64,000 nt of DNA from Alphaproteobacteria bacterium AO1-B (GCA_001890945.1 MLAX01000004.1:62001-126000); one strand, 5' to 3'; counted from the stretch's first letter, positions 42,251 to 51,734 are shown. A program made the numbers and translations. Notes: a model not told the origin generated them from the sequence alone.

Positions 42251-43255
42251 ATGCAGAATTTGCCGGACACCATGACAGTTGTTGCGATTTCAGAACCGGG
42301 TGGACCTGAGGTTCTCATTTTGGAACAGCGCGCTCTGCCGGACGTGGGCGACGGAGATATCCTGATCCGGGTTGAGGCTGCAGGTGTGAACCGCCCCGAT
42401 GTCCTTCAGCGAATGGGCGCTTATCCGCCTCCGAAGGGCGCATCGGACCTTCCAGGCCTTGAGGTTGCCGGTGAAGTGGTTGCTGTCGGGGCAGCCGTTC
42501 ATGGGCACTCAGTCGGTGACAAGGTGACAGCTCTTTGCCCGGGCGGAGGCTATGCGGAGTATTGTAAAGTGCCAGCGGGTCATGCCTTGCCGGTGCCGGC
42601 GGGTATGAGTGTGCTGGAAGCGGCTGCGCTGCCGGAAACATTCTTCACTGTATGGACCAACGTTTTCGACCGTTGCGGTCTACGGGAGGGCGAGCGTTTT
42701 CTGGTTCATGGTGGGGCGTCCGGAATTGGCACATGTGCCATTCAGTTGGCCAAGGCCTTCGGTGCTGAAGTGTTCACCACGGTCGGTTCATCAGATAAGA
42801 TCGAAGCAGTGAAAGCCCTTGGTGCGGATCACGTCATCAATTACCGGGAACAGGCGTTCGAGAAGGTCATCCTTGAGGTCACTGGTGGACAGGGTGTTGA
42901 TGTCATCCTGGATATGGTTGGCGGCGATTATGTTGAGCGGAACTGGAAGGCTGCGGCCATTGAAGGCCGGATATGCCAGATCGCGACCCTGAACGGTGTT
43001 TCCCATGACGTTAATTTTTCTCGTCTCATGGTGAAGCGGCTAACACATACCGGTACGACGCTAAGGCCGAGGGATGATGCGTTCAAGACTGCCATTGCCG
43101 ATAGCCTGAAATCCAAGGTTTGGCCATTGATCGAATCAGGCCAGATCAAACCATTGATCGATTCCACCTTTCCGTTAAGTGAGGCTGCCGAAGCTCATCG
43201 GCGCATGGAAAGCTCTGGCCATATTGGCAAAATCGTTATGACGGTCGGATCCTAG
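42251..43255 (+). CDS. NAD(P)H-quinone oxidoreductase (QOR-type MDR)
   Basis: A 334-residue medium-chain reductase of the PIG3/QOR branch, which lacks catalytic zinc. It has GLEVAGEVVAVG, the pocket motif VNRPDVLQRMGAYPPP (about 46-61) and the nucleotide-binding block VHGGASGIGTCAIQLAKAFGA. It would reduce quinones or enones with NADPH. AAGGA lies eight bases before the ATG; an ATG seven codons on is also possible. It follows the divergent DUF1192 gene. Confidence 0.9.
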   Translation: MQNLPDTMTVVAISEPGGPEVLILEQRALPDVGDGDILIRVEAAGVNRPDVLQRMGAYPPPKGASDLPGLEVAGEVVAVGAAVHGHSVGDKVTALCPGGGYAEYCKVPAGHALPVPAGMSVLEAAALPETFFTVWTNVFDRCGLREGERFLVHGGASGIGTCAIQLAKAFGAEVFTTVGSSDKIEAVKALGADHVINYREQAFEKVILEVTGGQGVDVILDMVGGDYVERNWKAAAIEGRICQIATLNGVSHDVNFSRLMVKRLTHTGTTLRPRDDAFKTAIADSLKSKVWPLIESGQIKPLIDSTFPLSEAAEAHRRMESSGHIGKIVMTVGS

Positions 43256-43409
43256 AAGACCCAGCGGACCCGGGCGCTATGGTGGTTCGCAAGATCATTT
43301 GCGTTTCCGCCGCGTTCAGCCTATATTCGCGCCAATTCCCATTAAATTGAAATGGAACACCGCTCTTCCGACCTGCCGGCCGGGGGAGCAGACAAGAGGA
43401 ATTTGACCG

Positions 43410-44156
43410 ATGGCGAACACGCCGCTTATGCCGAAAGCAACTGCTGTCTGGCTCGTGGACAACACTGCGCTGAGCTTCACGCAGATCGCGACATTCTGCA
43501 AGCTGCATCCGCTTGAAGTGAAAGCCATCGCAGATGGTGAAGCGGCGCAGGGCATCAAGGGTTTGGATCCGGTTCTGACTGGCCAGTTGACGCGTGAAGA
43601 AGTCGAACGTGCTCAGAACGATCCGAACTACCAACTCAAGCTGCAAGGCTCAAAGGTTGTTGTCCCGGAAACCAAACGCAAAGGCCCGCGCTACACGCCG
43701 GTTTCGCGCCGTCAGGACCGCCCGAATGCAATCCTCTGGCTGGTGCGCAATCACCCGGAGTTGAAAGACGCGCAGATCATGCGTCTCGTTGGAACCACCA
43801 AGCCGACGATTGCCGCCATTCGCGACCGTACCCACTGGAACTCCGCGAACCTGACGCCATCCGATCCGGTGACCCTCGGCCTCTGCAGCCAGCTTGAGCT
43901 CGACATTGAAGTTGAAAAGGCCGCGAAGAATGCACCGCAGCCGATGGCAGGCGAGCCGGCAGAAACGCTGATGTCGGTTGATGACAGCACCAGCGAAGAT
44001 GCAATTGCTGCAGCGTTCTCGCTCGATCCGAATACCGCGCCGAAGCGCGAGGAAGAAGAAGAGATCGATGTCGACGCTGTGTTCGCCAATCTGAACTCTC
44101 CAAAAGACACAGATGGCGACGACGAAACAGACGACGAAAGCTCAACTAAGCTCTAA
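43410..44156 (+). CDS. trcR: DUF1013 cell-cycle transcriptional regulator TrcR
   Basis: A 248-residue protein of the DUF1013 family, now named TrcR. The N-terminal MPKATAVWLVDNTALSFTQIATFC and the second block NAILWLVRNHPELKDAQIMRLVGTTK both look like helix-turn-helix-like units. The last ~80 residues are acidic and disordered (EREEEEEIDVDA-like run). It is essential or nearly so in several Alphaproteobacteria and acts on the cell-cycle program. AGAGGAA precedes the ATG by nine bases. A strong terminator follows. Confidence 0.88.
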   Translation: MANTPLMPKATAVWLVDNTALSFTQIATFCKLHPLEVKAIADGEAAQGIKGLDPVLTGQLTREEVERAQNDPNYQLKLQGSKVVVPETKRKGPRYTPVSRRQDRPNAILWLVRNHPELKDAQIMRLVGTTKPTIAAIRDRTHWNSANLTPSDPVTLGLCSQLELDIEVEKAAKNAPQPMAGEPAETLMSVDDSTSEDAIAAAFSLDPNTAPKREEEEEIDVDAVFANLNSPKDTDGDDETDDESSTKL

Positions 44157-44183
44157 TCGCCTGTCACAGTAACGGTTCTGGAG

Positions 44184-44216
44184 CCACCGGGTGACGTGTC
44201 ATCCGGTGGTTTTTTT
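44184..44216 (+). terminator. intrinsic terminator of trcR
   Basis: CCACCGG (44184-44190) pairs with CCGGTGG (44203-44209), with a further inner GTGAC/GTCAT pairing, and is followed by seven T. Strong terminator. Confidence 0.9.
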
Positions 44217-44296
44217 GTGTCACATGTCAATAGCGGAAACCAATGCAGCCCGGAGTCTGTTTCGCTTCCTAACCTTCGTAAAGGTGGAGGCGCCGG

Positions 44297-44680
44297 CTAA
44301 AATTTCTGGATCTGTGGGGCATCGTCGGTGATGTCATAGTAGTCACCTTTGTCTTTGACAAAGATGTGCTTGCCAATCTCCAGTCCCGTCGGGCTCTCCA
44401 GGCAACCGGCAGCTATTCCGATGCCATCTTCGGTGTTCATGCGGTAAAACAGGCTGGATCCGCAGAATTTGCAAAAGCCGCGTTTGGCAAAATCAGATGA
44501 CTCATACCAAGTCAGGCCTTCGTCAGTTGTAAACTGCAATTCCTTGAAAGGGGCGTGGGTAGACGCCCAAGTGTGCCCGCTGGAGCGGCGGCATTGCCCG
44601 CAATGGCAGATCGTGACTGTTCTTCTAACCTTTGGGACTTCAAACCGGACTTTTCCGCAATCGCAGCGACCTTTGAGCAA
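44297..44680 (-). CDS. GFA family zinc protein
   Basis: A 127-residue protein of the glutathione-dependent formaldehyde-activating (GFA)/CENP-V fold. Zinc ligands are CDCGKVRF (Cys6, Cys8), CHCGQCRRSSG and FCKFCGSSLFY. Most members are not the true formaldehyde-glutathione enzyme, and their substrates are unknown. The start codon is TTG with AGGAGG five bases upstream, which settles it. It lies between trcR and the motor-type operon. Confidence 0.87.
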   Translation of the reverse strand: MLKGRCDCGKVRFEVPKVRRTVTICHCGQCRRSSGHTWASTHAPFKELQFTTDEGLTWYESSDFAKRGFCKFCGSSLFYRMNTEDGIGIAAGCLESPTGLEIGKHIFVKDKGDYYDITDDAPQIQKF

Positions 44681-44741
44681 TACTGCCTCCTGAAATTATC
44701 CTTAAAGAACGGATTTCATAGATCGAGATGGGTCCGGCGGT

Positions 44742-45776
44742 TTAGCGCTCGGTTAGTTTCAGCTCGATCCGGCGGTTTTTCGCCAAAGCATCCGGCGTTT
44801 CACCTTCTTCCAGAGGTTGGAACTCGCCAAAGCCCGCAGCTACCAGCCGTTTTGGGTCGACACCCTTCTCAATGAGATACCGGACAACCGAGATGGCACG
44901 GGCTGCCGACAGTTCCCAGTTGTTGCGCAGGCGCCCAGTTCCGGAAAGCGGCCGGGCATCGGTATGACCATCCACACGCAAGACCCAGTTGATCTCATCC
45001 GGGATCTGTCCGCTTAGTTCGAGGATTGCCTCCGCAAGCTTGTCCAGTTCCTGCTGGCCTTCCGGGTTGATGTCCTCAGAGCCTGAATCAAAGAGCACCT
45101 CCGACTGGAAGACAAAGCGGTCGCCGACGACCGAAATGTCGGAGCGTTGGGAGAGGATTTCCCGCAGCCTTCCGAAGAAGTCAGACCTGTAGCGCGAGAG
45201 CTCTTGAACCCGCTGTACCAGAGCGGCGTTCAGCCGTCTGCCAAGGCTCGCGATCTTTGCCTGGCTTTCGGCTTCCTTGGCTTCAGAGGCCTCAAGCGCG
45301 GCATTGGCTGCTGCGATTTGGCGGCGAAGAGCTGCAATCTGCTGGTTGAGCAGTTCAACCTGGGCCAAGGCCTCCTGGCTGACCTGCCGCTCATCATCGA
45401 GGAGGTTCTCGAGTTGTGCTGCTCTGCCGCCGGCTGCCTCGGCATCTCCCGAGCTGCTTTCCAACAGGCCCAGCAGGCGAGACTGTTCAGCTTCAGCGCT
45501 GCTGAGGCTGGCCTGAAGTCCAAGAATGGTGTCTTCCAATTCGCCCGAGGAGGCCCGTTCCAGTGCAAGCAGCTCAGTCAGTTCACTTATTTGGGCGTTC
45601 AGCCGGTTCAGAACCGTGTCGCGCCCGGACAGTTGCTGCGAGAGAAAAAACTGCGCGATCATGAAAATCGACAACAGGAAGATAATAACCAACAGGAGTG
45701 TGGCCATCGCATCGACGAAGCCGGGCCAGTAGTCGGTCTGCTGGGCGCGGCGGCGCGACCTGAGGCTGCCAGCCAT
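44742..45776 (-). CDS. MotB/OmpA-like peptidoglycan-binding protein
   Basis: A 344-residue protein with one N-terminal membrane helix (about 22-45) containing Asp22 in WPGFVDAMATLLLV, the position of the proton-carrying Asp of MotB/TolR. A long coiled coil (about 55-195) follows, then an OmpA-type domain with VLRVDGHTDARPL and ARAISVVRYLIEKGVDP. This fits a stator-like partner of the upstream MotA-type gene, seven bases away. It is not next to flagellar genes. It resembles ZorB and motor-type OmpA proteins, but the coupled machine is unknown. Confidence 0.85.
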   Translation of the reverse strand: MAGSLRSRRRAQQTDYWPGFVDAMATLLLVIIFLLSIFMIAQFFLSQQLSGRDTVLNRLNAQISELTELLALERASSGELEDTILGLQASLSSAEAEQSRLLGLLESSSGDAEAAGGRAAQLENLLDDERQVSQEALAQVELLNQQIAALRRQIAAANAALEASEAKEAESQAKIASLGRRLNAALVQRVQELSRYRSDFFGRLREILSQRSDISVVGDRFVFQSEVLFDSGSEDINPEGQQELDKLAEAILELSGQIPDEINWVLRVDGHTDARPLSGTGRLRNNWELSAARAISVVRYLIEKGVDPKRLVAAGFGEFQPLEEGETPDALAKNRRIELKLTER

Positions 45777-45782
45777 CCGCGA

Positions 45783-46772
45783 TTACTCCTTCGCCCGGTC
45801 GAATGCGGCGGAGATCGAGGCCAGTAGACCCTCGATCCGCTTTTGCTGTTCGCCTTGTGATTCCGCCCAGTCGCGCATCATCTGCTGTTCGGAGCGCACA
45901 TGTTTGACCAGTCCCTGAATACCTTCAGCGAGGTTTGCCATGGCCTGGGAGGCGGTTTTGCTGCCGCCCTCTTCAACGCTTTTCTGCAAGGCTGAGATTG
46001 AAGCCTGAATCTGCTCGACACCCGGGGAATCTCCAGAGGCAAACATACCATCTTCCGGATCGATGTCCGTAACGGTTGATAGCCAGTCTTCCAGTTCGTT
46101 GTAGAACCGGTTTTGTGCCTGACCTGCTTGCAGATCCAAAAAGCCGAGGATCAAAGAGCCTGTCAGACCGAAGAGGGATGATGAAAACGCAGTACCCATG
46201 CCGGACAATGGGGCTTCCAAGCCGGCTTTTAGGTCCTCAAAGATGACATTCGCATCGCCAGAGCCGACATCCAAGGACTGGATGGTCGCGCCAACCGAAC
46301 TCACTGTTTGCAAGAGGCCCCAAAACGTCCCGAGCAGACCGAGAAAAACCAGCAGCCCGGTTAGGTAACGGGATATTTCCCGGGATTCTTCAAGGCGCAT
46401 GCCAATGGAATCGAGAATGGAACGAGCAATTGTCGGGGTCAGCGCCATGTCTCCGGATTTGTTACCGAGGAGGGCTGCCATTGGTGCGAGCAAAACGGGA
46501 GACCGGGTGTCGAGCGCAGGATCCCCGATCCGGAAGCTGTTGACCCATGCAATTTCCGGAAACAAACGAATGACACGGCCAAAAAGGAGGAGAACTCCAA
46601 AGGCACCAACAAACACAATCAGGCCGTTGAGGCCCGGGTTGCTCATGAAAGCTGTTGAGACTTGCGGAAATAGAATGAAGGCAATGAAAGCGACGATCAC
46701 CAGAAAGATGATCATGAACGTCAGATAGGCCCTCGGGCTCGACAAGCTGTAGGGGTCAAATTCACGTGCCAT
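45783..46772 (-). CDS. MotA/TolQ/ExbB-like membrane protein
   Basis: A 329-residue protein with four hydrophobic segments. Two are close to the N-terminus (about 14-36 and 49-72), and two are the proton-channel type pair: LLVFLGLLGTFWGLLQTVSSVG (about 140-162) and MGTAFSSSLFGLTGSLILGF (about 193-212). The Thr/Gly-rich pattern matches MotA/TolQ/ExbB helices. A ~110-residue C-terminal tail is amphipathic. Paired with the OmpA-like gene below it, it looks like an ion-driven envelope motor. The ATG at 46772 is preferred; a TTG four codons earlier is possible. Confidence 0.85.
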   Translation of the reverse strand: MAREFDPYSLSSPRAYLTFMIIFLVIVAFIAFILFPQVSTAFMSNPGLNGLIVFVGAFGVLLLFGRVIRLFPEIAWVNSFRIGDPALDTRSPVLLAPMAALLGNKSGDMALTPTIARSILDSIGMRLEESREISRYLTGLLVFLGLLGTFWGLLQTVSSVGATIQSLDVGSGDANVIFEDLKAGLEAPLSGMGTAFSSSLFGLTGSLILGFLDLQAGQAQNRFYNELEDWLSTVTDIDPEDGMFASGDSPGVEQIQASISALQKSVEEGGSKTASQAMANLAEGIQGLVKHVRSEQQMMRDWAESQGEQQKRIEGLLASISAAFDRAKE

Positions 46773-46880
46773 GTTTGCTGTCAATCACCGTTCTGCAGAG
46801 GTCATTGATTGATAGCGTGATTTTTAACGTCTTGGAAACCGTGAATCGGCCCGGCAACCCCAATTAAATTTGGAAAGCCC

Positions 46881-46911
46881 AAAAACCGGCAGGCCTCATT
46901 GGGTTGCCGGT
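46881..46911 (-). terminator. intrinsic terminator of suhB
   Basis: On the minus strand TACCGGCA pairs with TGCCGGTT over a 13-base loop and is followed by T (plus-strand A 46881-46885). It lies 30 bases past the suhB stop. Confidence 0.75.
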
Positions 46912-46940
46912 AAATGACATTTGCGGGCGAATGTGGGGTG

Positions 46941-47747
46941 TTAAGCTTGTTGAATGGCCGCTGCTTTTTTAAGCAGGCGCAGGAGGTGCTTGTGGGCATC
47001 CTCATTGCCGACCACAACATCGCCGGTCTCCAGCATCTTGGATTTGCCGTCCAGATCGCTGACGAAGCCGCCCGCTTCGCGGACCATCAACAGACCGGCA
47101 GCAATGTCCCAGGAATTGAGGTCGCGCTCCCAATAGCCGTCGAGCCGGCCGGATGCTGTCCAAGCCAGATCGAGCGCTGCGGCGCCAGCCCGGCGAATGC
47201 CTGCCACTTCCGGCATGATGTGGCGCAGCTCGCGCAGTGTCCGGCCATGATCACCGCGTCCGATGAACGGCAAACCGGTCCCGAACACCATCTCTGGCAG
47301 CTCCGTCCGTCCAGCAACACGAAGTCTGCGGTCGTTGAGAAAAGCGCCACGGCCACGTTCGGCGGTGTACAGCTCGTCCATGACCGGGTTGTAGATCACA
47401 CCGGCAACGATCTCGCCGTTCCGCTCGAGCGCAATGGATGTAGCGAAAATCGGAATGCCATGCAGAAAGTTGGTCGTGCCGTCGAGAGGATCAATGTGCC
47501 AGCGATGCTGACCGTCCGTTCCCTCAACTTCACCGCTTTCTTCCATAACGAGGCCAAACGTGGGACGGGCCTTGGTCAGCTCGGACCGCACGATTTCCTC
47601 AGCTTTCCGGTCGGCAGCCGAGACGAAATCTCCAGGACCTTTTCGGGATACCTGCAGGTTTTCAACTTCACCGAAGTCACGGACGAGGCTGCGACCGGCT
47701 TTGGTCGCGGCTTGAACCATGACGTTGAGGATTGCTGTGCGGGCCAT
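46941..47747 (-). CDS. suhB: inositol-1-monophosphatase
   Basis: A 268-residue IMPase family enzyme. Metal ligands lie in VMEESG, WHIDPLDGTTNFLHGIPIF (Asp-Pro-Leu-Asp-Gly-Thr) and DLNSWDIAAGLLMVREAGG. The typical WDxAAG motif and the length point to SuhB, which hydrolyses inositol phosphate and, in E. coli, also joins rRNA antitermination complexes. It is followed downstream by its own terminator and sits 66 bases beyond the efp stop codon, so the two may be cotranscribed. Its relative at 4959 is the HisN branch. Confidence 0.92.
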   Translation of the reverse strand: MARTAILNVMVQAATKAGRSLVRDFGEVENLQVSRKGPGDFVSAADRKAEEIVRSELTKARPTFGLVMEESGEVEGTDGQHRWHIDPLDGTTNFLHGIPIFATSIALERNGEIVAGVIYNPVMDELYTAERGRGAFLNDRRLRVAGRTELPEMVFGTGLPFIGRGDHGRTLRELRHIMPEVAGIRRAGAAALDLAWTASGRLDGYWERDLNSWDIAAGLLMVREAGGFVSDLDGKSKMLETGDVVVGNEDAHKHLLRLLKKAAAIQQA

Positions 47748-47813
47748 GTTGTTTCACTTGTTGTTGGGCGCAACGGCAGATCCGCTGCGCCAGATGTTCA
47801 GCTGGTTGAGGCG

Positions 47814-48377
47814 TCAGTCTGCGCGCTTCACGTATTCCAGCGTACCGGTGTCGACGATAATTTTTTCGCCAGCGGTGATGAACGGCGGCACCATCACGCG
47901 AACGCCATTTTCCATGAGCGCCGGCTTGTAGGATGAAGACTGGGTCTGGCCTTTCACGACCGCATCGGCTTCGCTGATTTCCAGCGTGACGTGTTGCGGC
48001 AGAGTGATGCCGATCGGGCGCTCTTCATGAAGTTCCACGGTCACCATCATGCCGTCCTGCAGGAAGGCGGCACGATCGCCGACAAACTCTGTCTGCAATT
48101 CCAGCTGTTCGTAGGTCTCTGTGTCCATGAAGATCAGCATGTCGTCTTGCGTGTAAAGGTACTGGAAGTCCTTCTGCTCAAGACGGACGCGCTCGACTTT
48201 ATCTTCAGACCGGAAGCGCTCATTGAGCTTGCGGCCGTCTAGCAGGTTTTTCATTTCGACCTGCGCAAACGCACCGCCCTTTCCAGGCTTTACGTGTTGA
48301 ACCTTGACGACGGCCCACAGGGTTTCCTGATGCTGAAGCACGTTGCCCGGCTTGATTTCGTTACCGTTGATTTTCAT
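47814..48377 (-). CDS. efp: elongation factor P
   Basis: A 187-residue EF-P with the three beta-barrel domains. The modified-residue loop is VKPGKGGAF with Lys33 at the tip, where most proteobacteria of the EpmA type attach beta-lysine. EF-P enters the ribosome E site and rescues stalling at proline runs. The start [15 protein letters not shown] is normal. It lies upstream of suhB on the same strand. No epmA or epmB gene is in this window. Confidence 0.97.
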   Translation of the reverse strand: MKINGNEIKPGNVLQHQETLWAVVKVQHVKPGKGGAFAQVEMKNLLDGRKLNERFRSEDKVERVRLEQKDFQYLYTQDDMLIFMDTETYEQLELQTEFVGDRAAFLQDGMMVTVELHEERPIGITLPQHVTLEISEADAVVKGQTQSSSYKPALMENGVRVMVPPFITAGEKIIVDTGTLEYVKRAD

Positions 48378-48534
48378 GGAACGACCGATTTTTGATTTGT
48401 CAGGATCTTGTACGGCGCAAAAATCAGTTCAATAGACCGCGCCAACAATGGATTGCGCCTGTCCACCATAAATGCTCGCTTCTTTCAAGGAAAAAAGCGA
48501 GCTCCGGTCACAAACAGTCGGGCAATTGCCAGGA

Positions 48535-49668
48535 TTACGGAGAGTTCAGGTACGATTCGTCCGATGGTGCCATCAAGGTCGCGGAATACTGCTCAGCCAG
48601 CTTTCTTGCGGCAGCAAGTGTCTCGTCGTCCAGCGTTCCGAATATGCCGTCCAGTGTCGGGTCGGAAACTCCAAGTGTCCGGGCAATAAGATGCCATCCG
48701 GCAGCCGCAGCATTGTCATGCTCGCGCCCGCGGCCATACGCATAGATCCGGGCAAGCCGGTTCATAGCGACTGGGTTTCCAGCAGTTGCTGCGCGTTCAA
48801 ACCAATCTGCAGCTTCGCTTTCGTCGGGATCTACGCCGCGGCCCTGAAACCGGAGGATGCCGTAGTAGACTTGCGCAAAGGTATGACCTCTGCGGGCAGC
48901 GCGCCCCATCCAGAAGGCACCTTTGCCAGGATCATTGAGACCGTCACCGGATTCAAGATACGCCAATGCGAGCGTGTATTGCGCTTCAGGGTCGTTCAGT
49001 TGAGCAGCTTCTTCGAGAAGTTCCCGTGCCTTTTCCTCGTTGTAAGGCCGCCCCTCGCCCTCCTTGTAAAGGATCGCAAGATTATAGAGCGCGGAAGGGT
49101 TGTCCGCTTCGGCAGCTTGTTCGAAGAGTTCGGCTGCCTTGGCCTTGTCCTGCGGTATGGCATCGCCGAGCAGGTATAGTTGCGCGAGCTGAAGCGCAGA
49201 CCCATTGTCGCCTTGTGCCGCTGCAAGACCATACCAGTCCGCAGCTTTCGCCTTGTCCTGTTTGATGCCAAGCCCTGCCTCGTGGAGAACACCCAACAAC
49301 GCTTGCGCGGATCGGTCGCCGTTCTCCGCGAGCGGCGTTGCCAGGGCCAAAGCGGTCAAATGCCAGCCGCGCTGGAAGGCGCTGTAGGCTGTGTCCGAGG
49401 AAGCCGTTTCCCCGTCGGCCAGAGACGGGGGGCCGGAATCGATCAGGCTGGCAATGGTTTTGTCCCGTGTCGTGACATCGACAAGTGCAGGAAGTTTCGC
49501 AGTGCCTGGAGCTTCAACTGCCGAGATATCTGCCGCCGGTGTTTCCGTTTGTCCGGATGCGGCTAAGGGCAATCCAATCAAAGCTGCAGACACGAATGCT
49601 GCCGCTGCAGTGTGCCGAACCACGGGGGTGGTGGTCTGTTTATCCATGGCCGGTTTGAGACCTCTCAT
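48535..49668 (-). CDS. secreted Sel1-repeat protein
   Basis: A 377-residue protein from the ATG at 49668, with a signal peptide-like segment (AAAAFVSAALIGLPLAASGQ). Six to seven Sel1-like repeats follow, with the motif A-x(3)-L-G-x(2)-Y-x(2)-G-x-G: ALLGVLHEAGLGIKQDKAKA, AQLYLLGDAIPQDKAKAAE, AILYKEGEGRPYNEEKA and GILRFQGRGVDPDESEA. Sel1 proteins act as protein-interaction scaffolds in the envelope. An ATG at 49647 is an alternative start. It lies just past the ThiE-like gene and is probably cotranscribed. Confidence 0.82.
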   Translation of the reverse strand: MRGLKPAMDKQTTTPVVRHTAAAAFVSAALIGLPLAASGQTETPAADISAVEAPGTAKLPALVDVTTRDKTIASLIDSGPPSLADGETASSDTAYSAFQRGWHLTALALATPLAENGDRSAQALLGVLHEAGLGIKQDKAKAADWYGLAAAQGDNGSALQLAQLYLLGDAIPQDKAKAAELFEQAAEADNPSALYNLAILYKEGEGRPYNEEKARELLEEAAQLNDPEAQYTLALAYLESGDGLNDPGKGAFWMGRAARRGHTFAQVYYGILRFQGRGVDPDESEAADWFERAATAGNPVAMNRLARIYAYGRGREHDNAAAAGWHLIARTLGVSDPTLDGIFGTLDDETLAAARKLAEQYSATLMAPSDESYLNSP

Positions 49669-49675
49669 ACGGCTG

Positions 49676-50314
49676 TCAGTCAACCTCCGGGAACGGGTGC
49701 GCTTCAAGCACCGTGTTGGCATCTGAAATTGTCTTGGCGATGTCTTCAGAATCCCAGACAGCATCCTTCAGGGCAACGAAGTCGGCGCCAGTGGCCGCCA
49801 CCTCGGCAAGTGTTTCAAGTGTGTTGCCCGCCAGGGCGACACAAGGTGTCTCGAAAAGTTCCGCCCACCAATTGGCACCGGACAGGGTCTTGTCGTGGGC
49901 GGTTTCTTTTTCCGTCAGATCCAGCTTGCCGAAGAACAGGTAGTCGACGCCGGTCTCTGCCCATTCCATGGCATCATGTTTCGTTTTGGTTCCGCCTGTC
50001 CCGACGACGCGGTCGGGCTGGAAGCTCTCCACGGCGAGTTTCACATCCTCAAGGGACTTGTCGACGTGGACACCGTCGGCGCCGGAGCGGCCCGCCGCTT
50101 GTGTGTCGCCGTAGACCAATGCGGCTGCGCCGCCGTCCTGAATGATCGGAACAAGGACTTCTGCTGCCGCTTGAATGTCCTTTGTTGATGCATCCGGCAT
50201 GTAGATCATCACACACGCGATATCACCGCCCGTAAAAGCCTGTTTGAGCTGATCTGCGACCTTTACCGTATCGAATGCAGGCGGTGTCAAAAGGAAAAGG
50301 CGGGGTCGGTTCAC
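49676..50314 (-). CDS. thiamine-phosphate-synthase-like (ThiE/TenI fold) protein
   Basis: A 212-residue TIM-barrel protein of the ThiE/TenI group. The start PRLFLLTPPAF is typical. However, the block that in ThiE binds pyrophosphate and the pyrimidine (VGxSxH and PTxTK-like loops) is changed here (VVGTGGTKTKHDA, then FGKLDLTEKETAHDK). No thiC, thiG or thiO gene is near. It may therefore be a ThiE paralogue with a different substrate. The start is GTG with AGGACAG upstream. It lies between fba and the Sel1 gene. Confidence 0.7.
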   Translation of the reverse strand: MNRPRLFLLTPPAFDTVKVADQLKQAFTGGDIACVMIYMPDASTKDIQAAAEVLVPIIQDGGAAALVYGDTQAAGRSGADGVHVDKSLEDVKLAVESFQPDRVVGTGGTKTKHDAMEWAETGVDYLFFGKLDLTEKETAHDKTLSGANWWAELFETPCVALAGNTLETLAEVAATGADFVALKDAVWDSEDIAKTISDANTVLEAHPFPEVD

Positions 50315-50383
50315 GAAAATCTGTCCTGATGCATGATTGAGTATGGCAGCGCGTTACTGCCGTTTCTTGTCCCTAAAGACGGC

Positions 50384-50410
50384 GAAAGAGGGACGCAAGG
50401 CCCCTCTTTC
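50384..50410. repeat. 9-bp perfect inverted repeat between fba and the ThiE-like gene
   Basis: GAAAGAGGG (50384-50392) and CCCTCTTTC (50402-50410) flank a nine-base loop, 41 bases after the fba stop codon. There is no T-run, so it is a weak terminator or mRNA-stability hairpin. Confidence 0.4.
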
Positions 50411-50450
50411 AAGATTTTGATCTGACCAACGTGTCAGATGTTGCCAATAC

Positions 50451-51518
50451 TCAGGCGATCTTCGGATCCAGGCTGCCGTTCTGGTAGCGGGCCGCCATGT
50501 CGGACAGCGTGACAATTTTCTTGATCTTGGATGCTTGGCCTGCGGTGTTGAACGCTTCCAGACGGGCCACGCAGAGCTTTTGCATCGCCTCACGTGCCGG
50601 CTTCAAGTATTTGCGCGGATCGAATTCGCCAGGGTTTTCTTGCAAGATCTTGCGGATCTGGCCCGTCATCGCCATGCGGTTGTCGGTATCGATGTTGACC
50701 TTGCGCACGCCGTTTTTGATCCCACGCTGGATTTCTTCAACCGGCACACCCCAGGTTTGCGGCATTTCCCCGCCATACTGGTTGATGATGTCCTGAAGAT
50801 CCTGGGGTACCGAAGAGGACCCGTGCATCACAAGATGTGTGTCCGGCAGGCGGCGGTGGATCTCTTCGATCACGTGCATGGCAAGGATATCACCGTCTGG
50901 CTTGCGGGTGAATTTGTAGGCGCCGTGGCTTGTGCCCATGGCAATTGCCAGCGCGTCCACCTTGGTTTCGTTGACGAATTTTACCGCTTCATCCGGATCG
51001 GTCAGGAGCTGATCTTCTGTCAGCTTGCCTTCTGCGCCGTGACCGTCTTCCTTGTCGCCCATGCCGGTTTCAAGGGAGCCGAGGACACCCAATTCACCTT
51101 CGACCGAGATGCCGCCGAGATGCGCCATGTCGGTCACGGTTTTTGTGACGCCGACGTTGTAATCCCAGGACGCAGGAGTTTTGCCGTCCGCTTCCAGAGA
51201 GCCGTCCATCATGACGGATGTGAAGCCCGCCTGAATGGCTGTCATGCAGGTTTGGGCCGCATTGCCGTGGTCCAGGTGAACGCAAACTGGGATGTGCGGA
51301 TAGATTTCGACAACCGCGTCCATCATGTGCTTGAGCATGACATCATGTGCGTAGGCCCGGGCGCCGCGGGAGGCCTGAATGATCACCGGAGAATCGGTCT
51401 GGTCAGCGGCGGACATGATGGCCAGCGCCTGTTCCATGTTATTGATGTTGAATGCCGGCACGCCGTAATCGTTTTCGGCAGCGTGATCAAGCAGCTGGCG
51501 GAGTGTAATGCGGGCCAT
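50451..51518 (-). CDS. fba: class II fructose-bisphosphate aldolase
   Basis: A 355-residue zinc-dependent aldolase, splitting fructose-1,6-bisphosphate. The catalytic and zinc motifs are [21 protein letters not shown] (His-Leu-Asp-His-Gly), [12 protein letters not shown] and [10 protein letters not shown], with the phosphate-binding [11 protein letters not shown] block near the C-terminus. The clade is the Calvin-cycle/rhizobial type (CbbA-like) rather than the E. coli FbaA type. GGGAGAC precedes the ATG by five bases. It stands apart from pgk and gap, which are 1-3 kb away on the same strand. Confidence 0.95.
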   Translation of the reverse strand: MARITLRQLLDHAAENDYGVPAFNINNMEQALAIMSAADQTDSPVIIQASRGARAYAHDVMLKHMMDAVVEIYPHIPVCVHLDHGNAAQTCMTAIQAGFTSVMMDGSLEADGKTPASWDYNVGVTKTVTDMAHLGGISVEGELGVLGSLETGMGDKEDGHGAEGKLTEDQLLTDPDEAVKFVNETKVDALAIAMGTSHGAYKFTRKPDGDILAMHVIEEIHRRLPDTHLVMHGSSSVPQDLQDIINQYGGEMPQTWGVPVEEIQRGIKNGVRKVNIDTDNRMAMTGQIRKILQENPGEFDPRKYLKPAREAMQKLCVARLEAFNTAGQASKIKKIVTLSDMAARYQNGSLDPKIA

Positions 51519-51734
51519 CTATGTCTCCCAGAAGTCGGTATCGCAGCGTCCACTTTAGGGTTGTTTTACGATCCGGGTGTTGCGGTGCGTCAATCTCCGG
51601 TGGTTCTATCAAGAATCCGGCAGAGGAAAAGGGGCGAGAGGTTTCTTAAATCAATTTAATTTCAAGGTGATGCCGGTTTCTACCCGGTTGTGATTAATTT
51701 GACCTGTGAATTAAATGAGGTGGTTTTTATGAAC

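Noticed and set aside
44742-46772. Zorya-type defence system (ZorAB)
   Set aside because: The MotA/OmpA pair has the right shape, but no helicase, nuclease or ZorC/D/E gene is adjacent, and neighbours are housekeeping genes (suhB, efp, GFA).
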